Assembly (NCBI GenBank): GCA_031262125.1
Contig: JAISII010000025.1
Location: 1-8,722 of the forward strand
Source: Oscillospiraceae bacterium
GTDB taxonomy: Bacteria; Bacillota; Clostridia; Oscillospirales; Acutalibacteraceae
DNA: 8,722 bases
Direction: 5' to 3'
The position numbers were made by a program, and so were the translations under genes. Numbering within the stretch: position 1 is the stretch's first letter; each line of letters begins with the position of its first letter. Positions 6,756 to 8,722 of this stretch are shown in pieces. A model generated the notes under the pieces. It made no database searches. It worked only from the letters and a program-made list of their open reading frames with translations, and had not been told where the DNA came from.

Positions 6756-7848
6756 TAACCCTTTTTTCTTTAACAAAATCTATAAACTTATCAAACAAAA
6801 ATTCTGTATCTTTAGGACCACAGCAAGCTTCGGGGTGAAATTGAACGGTATAACCCGGAAAATCAGAATACCTCACGCCCTCGCAAGTGCCGTCGTTAAC
6901 ATTAACATAATTAACAACTGCGTTGCTACCCATACTCTCCGACACCACCGCATAGCCGTGGTTTTGGCTGGTGATGTACACTTTGTTATCGTCGCTGCAC
7001 TTTACGGGCTGGTTGCCGCCACGATGCCCGTATTTTAGCTTGGCTGTTTTGCCGCCCCTGCTTAACGCAAGCAGCTGGTGCCCAAGGCAAATGCCGAAAA
7101 TCGGCACGCCCGATTTTGCAAGGTTTTTAAGCTCTTCGATTATTTCGGTATTCTCCGACGGGTCGCCCGGGCCGTTGCTCAGCATAATACCGTCGGGTTT
7201 ATAGCTTAACGCTTGCTGTGCCGAAGTGCCACCCGGCACAACATAAACATCGCAGCCACGTTTTTGCAGCTCTCGTGCTATATTGCTCTTTGCACCAAAA
7301 TCGTACAAAACTATTGTCAGCTTGTCTTGCACATCGGGGTCAGCCGCAAAAAGCTCTGTTTGCTCTACCGTTGTGTTTTTAACGGCATCGGTAATAACAT
7401 AGCTGCGAATTTGTTGCAGCTTTTGCTCCATATTTTCCAAATCGTAAGTTATCATACAGTTCATAACGCCGCTTTCACGCACAATTCGTGTAAGCTCACG
7501 GGTGTCTACATCATAAACACCGGGGATGTTATTTTCTGTTAAAAAGGTGTCAAGTACCCCTTCACACCTAAAATTGGAGGGGTCTTGGCACCATTCACGG
7601 ACAACATATGCTGTTAAAAAAGGCTTGCGGCTTTCAAAATCAACGGGAATAACGCCGTAGTTGCCTATTAAAGGGAATGTTTGAGTAACGACCTGCCCGT
7701 AATAGCTTGGGTCGGTTAATGTTTCAAGATAGCCCGTCATTGCGGTTGTAAAAACAAGCTCGCCCACCGTTTGGTGTTTTGCTCCAAAGGGCTTGCCCTC
7801 AAAAACTTTGCCGTTTTCTAAAATAATATAAACTTTGTTCTCTGACAT
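6748..7848 (-). CDS. carA: Carbamoyl-phosphate synthase small (glutaminase) subunit
   Basis: CarA hydrolyses glutamine and passes ammonia through a tunnel to CarB. It is 366 residues, normal length. The N-terminal CarA-specific domain covers about 1-150 (LENGKVFEGKPFGA near 10-23; TTAMTGYLETLTDPSY at 34-49; DTRELTRIVRESG near 115-127). The class I glutamine amidotransferase domain covers about 175-362, with SNGPGDP (224-230), nucleophile Cys254 in GICLGHQ, the KYGHRGGNQPV signature (272-282), TSQNHGYAV (293-301) and His338/Glu340 in FHPEA. The two residues after FHPEA are Cys-Cys (342-343), where many family members have Ser-Pro or similar; they are not catalytic. The start is ATG at 7848-7846, six bases after AGGAG. 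Its partner carB follows 73 bp downstream. Together with pyrG this suggests a pyrimidine role rather than arginine only, but that is inference. No PyrR-type attenuator was recognised in its 169-bp leader. Confidence 0.97.
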   Translation of the reverse strand: MSENKVYIILENGKVFEGKPFGAKHQTVGELVFTTAMTGYLETLTDPSYYGQVVTQTFPLIGNYGVIPVDFESRKPFLTAYVVREWCQDPSNFRCEGVLDTFLTENNIPGVYDVDTRELTRIVRESGVMNCMITYDLENMEQKLQQIRSYVITDAVKNTTVEQTELFAADPDVQDKLTIVLYDFGAKSNIARELQKRGCDVYVVPGGTSAQQALSYKPDGIMLSNGPGDPSENTEIIEELKNLAKSGVPIFGICLGHQLLALSRGGKTAKLKYGHRGGNQPVKCSDDNKVYITSQNHGYAVVSESMGSNAVVNYVNVNDGTCEGVRYSDFPGYTVQFHPEACCGPKDTEFLFDKFIDFVKEKRVNN

Positions 7849-7860
7849 TTTTAACTCCTG

Positions 7861-7907
7861 TATCGCACAAAACTTTGTTTAATCTAATTGTCTTGTTCCG
7901 TTCGCTT
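7861..7907. repeat. 46-bp repeat family, copy 3 (just before carA)
   Basis: It begins TATCGCACAAAACTTTGTTT and ends CCGTTCGCTT, one base longer than the copies at 2267-2312 and 2347-2392, and has the same orientation. As before pyrG, the TATCGCA end abuts the ribosome site of the gene. Confidence 0.5.
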
Positions 7908-7969
7908 GGTTTTAGTGCTTAGCTTTGCTTTTTTTCGCTTCGCTTTTCGCTACTAAGGATTCTATTTGT

Positions 7970-7983
7970 TCAAAGACCTTTGA
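7970..7983. repeat. Short palindrome in the ANTAR gene-carA gap
   Basis: TCAAAG and CTTTGA pair perfectly around a two-base loop, overlapping the edge of the 44-bp repeat by two bases. The rest of 7908-7969 is T- and GCTT-rich, low-complexity sequence in which I recognise nothing. Confidence 0.35.
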
Positions 7984-8025
7984 AACCAGATATTTCTGCA
8001 TTCTGCATTATTATTTATTAATTAT
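7982..8025. repeat. 44-bp direct repeat, copy 2 (covers the ANTAR gene stop)
   Basis: It is 42 of 44 identical to 6712-6755, exactly 1270 bp away in the same orientation. The stop codon of the ANTAR gene (8020-8018) lies within it at the same offset as the carA stop in copy 1. Confidence 0.85.
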
Positions 8026-8587
8026 CGTACGTCTTCAAAACCTGCCGTGCTACATCAACCTTTGTCATACGCATATCCATAGCTTGGCGTTCGAGGTATT
8101 TGTGAGCTTGGTCTTCGCTGAAAACAAGGTTCTGCATAAGCAACATCTTGGCACGGTCGATTATTTTTATGCCTTCCATTCGCTGTTTTAGTTTGCTGTT
8201 TTCTTCAAACAAGCCTAACATTCTTCTTTTAAAAAAGTCGGTAAACAGCAAATAGTGGTGGAACAAATGCTTGTTAACAGGCTTGCCTATAACCAGCACG
8301 CCTTTGCAAGCCATAGCATCTGAAATGCTAGCAGCGATATCCTCCTGCACAATAATAATTACGCAGGCACGGGTTATTTGTGCAGCATTAACCGCAACCG
8401 AGACGCCTTTTTCAAGCTCGCTGACAATGTTGACTAAAATAAGGTCAAAATCTTTTGTTTGCACATAATATTCAAGCTGTTCGGGTGCAAAAGCAAACAC
8501 AACATCGTCAAAACCTTCAATGCACAGCAAATCGGAGATTGCCGCTGCACTTTTTTCTGTTTTAGAAAAAACTAAAGCACTTTTCAT
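8018..8587 (-). CDS. ANTAR-domain regulator with a receiver-like N-terminus
   Basis: This 189-residue protein has the build of AmiR/NasR-type antiterminators, which bind paired RNA hairpins and prevent early termination. Residues 1-110 look like a CheY-type receiver (hydrophobic strands FDLILVNI near 47-54 and VIIIV near 76-80; the conserved Lys102-Pro103). However, the phospho-acceptor Asp is replaced by Asn53 and the acidic pair expected near residues 8-12 is absent (FSKTEKS). It is therefore probably a pseudo-receiver not switched by ordinary phosphorylation. A helical linker, probably coiled coil (about 112-137), leads to the ANTAR domain (about 130-187; IIDRAKMLLMQNLVFSEDQA, then AMDMRMTKVDVA). 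The start is ATG at 8587-8585, eight bases after AAGGAG; an upstream GTG overlaps that site. It precedes carA by 169 bp on the same strand; a role in nitrogen or glutamine control is plausible from the family, but its RNA target is not shown. Confidence 0.88.
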   Translation of the reverse strand: MKSALVFSKTEKSAAAISDLLCIEGFDDVVFAFAPEQLEYYVQTKDFDLILVNIVSELEKGVSVAVNAAQITRACVIIIVQEDIAASISDAMACKGVLVIGKPVNKHLFHHYLLFTDFFKRRMLGLFEENSKLKQRMEGIKIIDRAKMLLMQNLVFSEDQAHKYLERQAMDMRMTKVDVARQVLKTYDN

Positions 8588-8595
8588 TCGGCACA

Positions 8596-8601
8596 CTCCT
8601 T
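8596..8601 (-). promoter_or_regulatory. Ribosome binding site that sets the ATG start of the ANTAR gene
   Basis: AAGGAG lies eight bases before ATG at 8587-8585. The alternative GTG (8596-8594) begins within this motif and is too close to use it. Confidence 0.7.
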
Positions 8602-8609
8602 CGAATTAT

Positions 8610-8618
8610 TTTATAACA
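8610..8618 (-). promoter_or_regulatory. Possible extended -10 promoter of the ANTAR gene
   Basis: The minus strand reads TGTTATAAA, matching the extended -10 form TGnTATAAT at all but the last base. No good -35 lies at 17 bp; TTGTAA is about 20 bp upstream. It would start RNA near 8603, giving a leader of only about 16 bases, so a promoter further upstream in this AT-rich stretch is also possible. Confidence 0.35.
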
Positions 8619-8665
8619 AAATGCGTCATTTTATATTACAAAATAGAAATATAAAACAGTTTAAC

Positions 8666-8709
8666 AAAAAAAATATTAAAAACAAACCGCAACGTTGTCC
8701 GTTACGGTT
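8666..8709 (-). terminator. Intrinsic terminator between an unseen upstream gene and the ANTAR gene
   Basis: On the minus strand AACCGTAACG (8709-8700) pairs with CGTTGCGGTT (8694-8685), ten pairs with one T-G wobble in RNA, around a five-base loop. It is followed by TGTTTTTAATATTTTTTTT, a clear U-rich tract. It most likely ends transcription of a gene beyond the window. The loop is five bases, not the six-base loop with A1 and G4 described for ANTAR-binding hairpins, so I have no support for it being an ANTAR-controlled attenuator. Confidence 0.75.
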
Positions 8710-8722
8710 AAATTTTGTAAAA

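Noticed and set aside
7849..8017. Possible PyrR attenuator or ANTAR dual hairpin in the carA leader
   Set aside because: I found no PyrR-binding consensus, no terminator stem with U-tract, and no pair of six-base-loop hairpins. The gap is explained by the 44-bp and 46-bp repeats plus low-complexity sequence.

Overview
All recognisable genes lie on the minus strand, so the window is transcribed from high to low coordinates. In transcription order they are: an ANTAR-domain regulator (8587-8018), carA (7848-6748), an in-frame carB-dapF fusion (6674-2598), pyrG (2251-635) and the first 131 codons of dapL (395 to the window edge). The AT-leaning base use, AGGAGG-type ribosome sites, the diaminopimelate aminotransferase route to lysine (DapL) and a stand-alone ANTAR regulator suggest a bacterium of the Clostridia, perhaps an Oscillospirales/Ruminococcaceae relative. 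That placement is inference; no rRNA or marker gene is present.

Two pathways are interleaved. CarA and the CarB part make carbamoyl phosphate from glutamine, bicarbonate and ATP, and PyrG converts UTP to CTP with another glutamine, so they sit at the start and end of pyrimidine nucleotide synthesis. DapL and the DapF part carry out consecutive steps of diaminopimelate/lysine synthesis: tetrahydrodipicolinate to LL-DAP, then to meso-DAP. The striking feature is that dapF has no gene of its own. It is the C-terminal part of one continuous reading frame with carB, so a single polypeptide would carry one enzyme of each pathway.

The gaps between genes (169, 73, 346 and 239 bp) are long for a same-strand cluster and are largely filled with short repeats. 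These include a 44-bp direct repeat that covers the stop codons of both the ANTAR gene and carA, a third inverted partial copy before dapL, 7-bp-period tandem arrays flanking pyrG in opposite orientation, a roughly 46-bp family before pyrG (twice) and carA (once), and hairpin elements just after the dapF and pyrG stops. I see no transposase, CRISPR array, tRNA, rRNA or clear riboswitch. The right edge (8588-8722) holds a probable intrinsic terminator for an unseen upstream gene and a probable promoter for the ANTAR gene.
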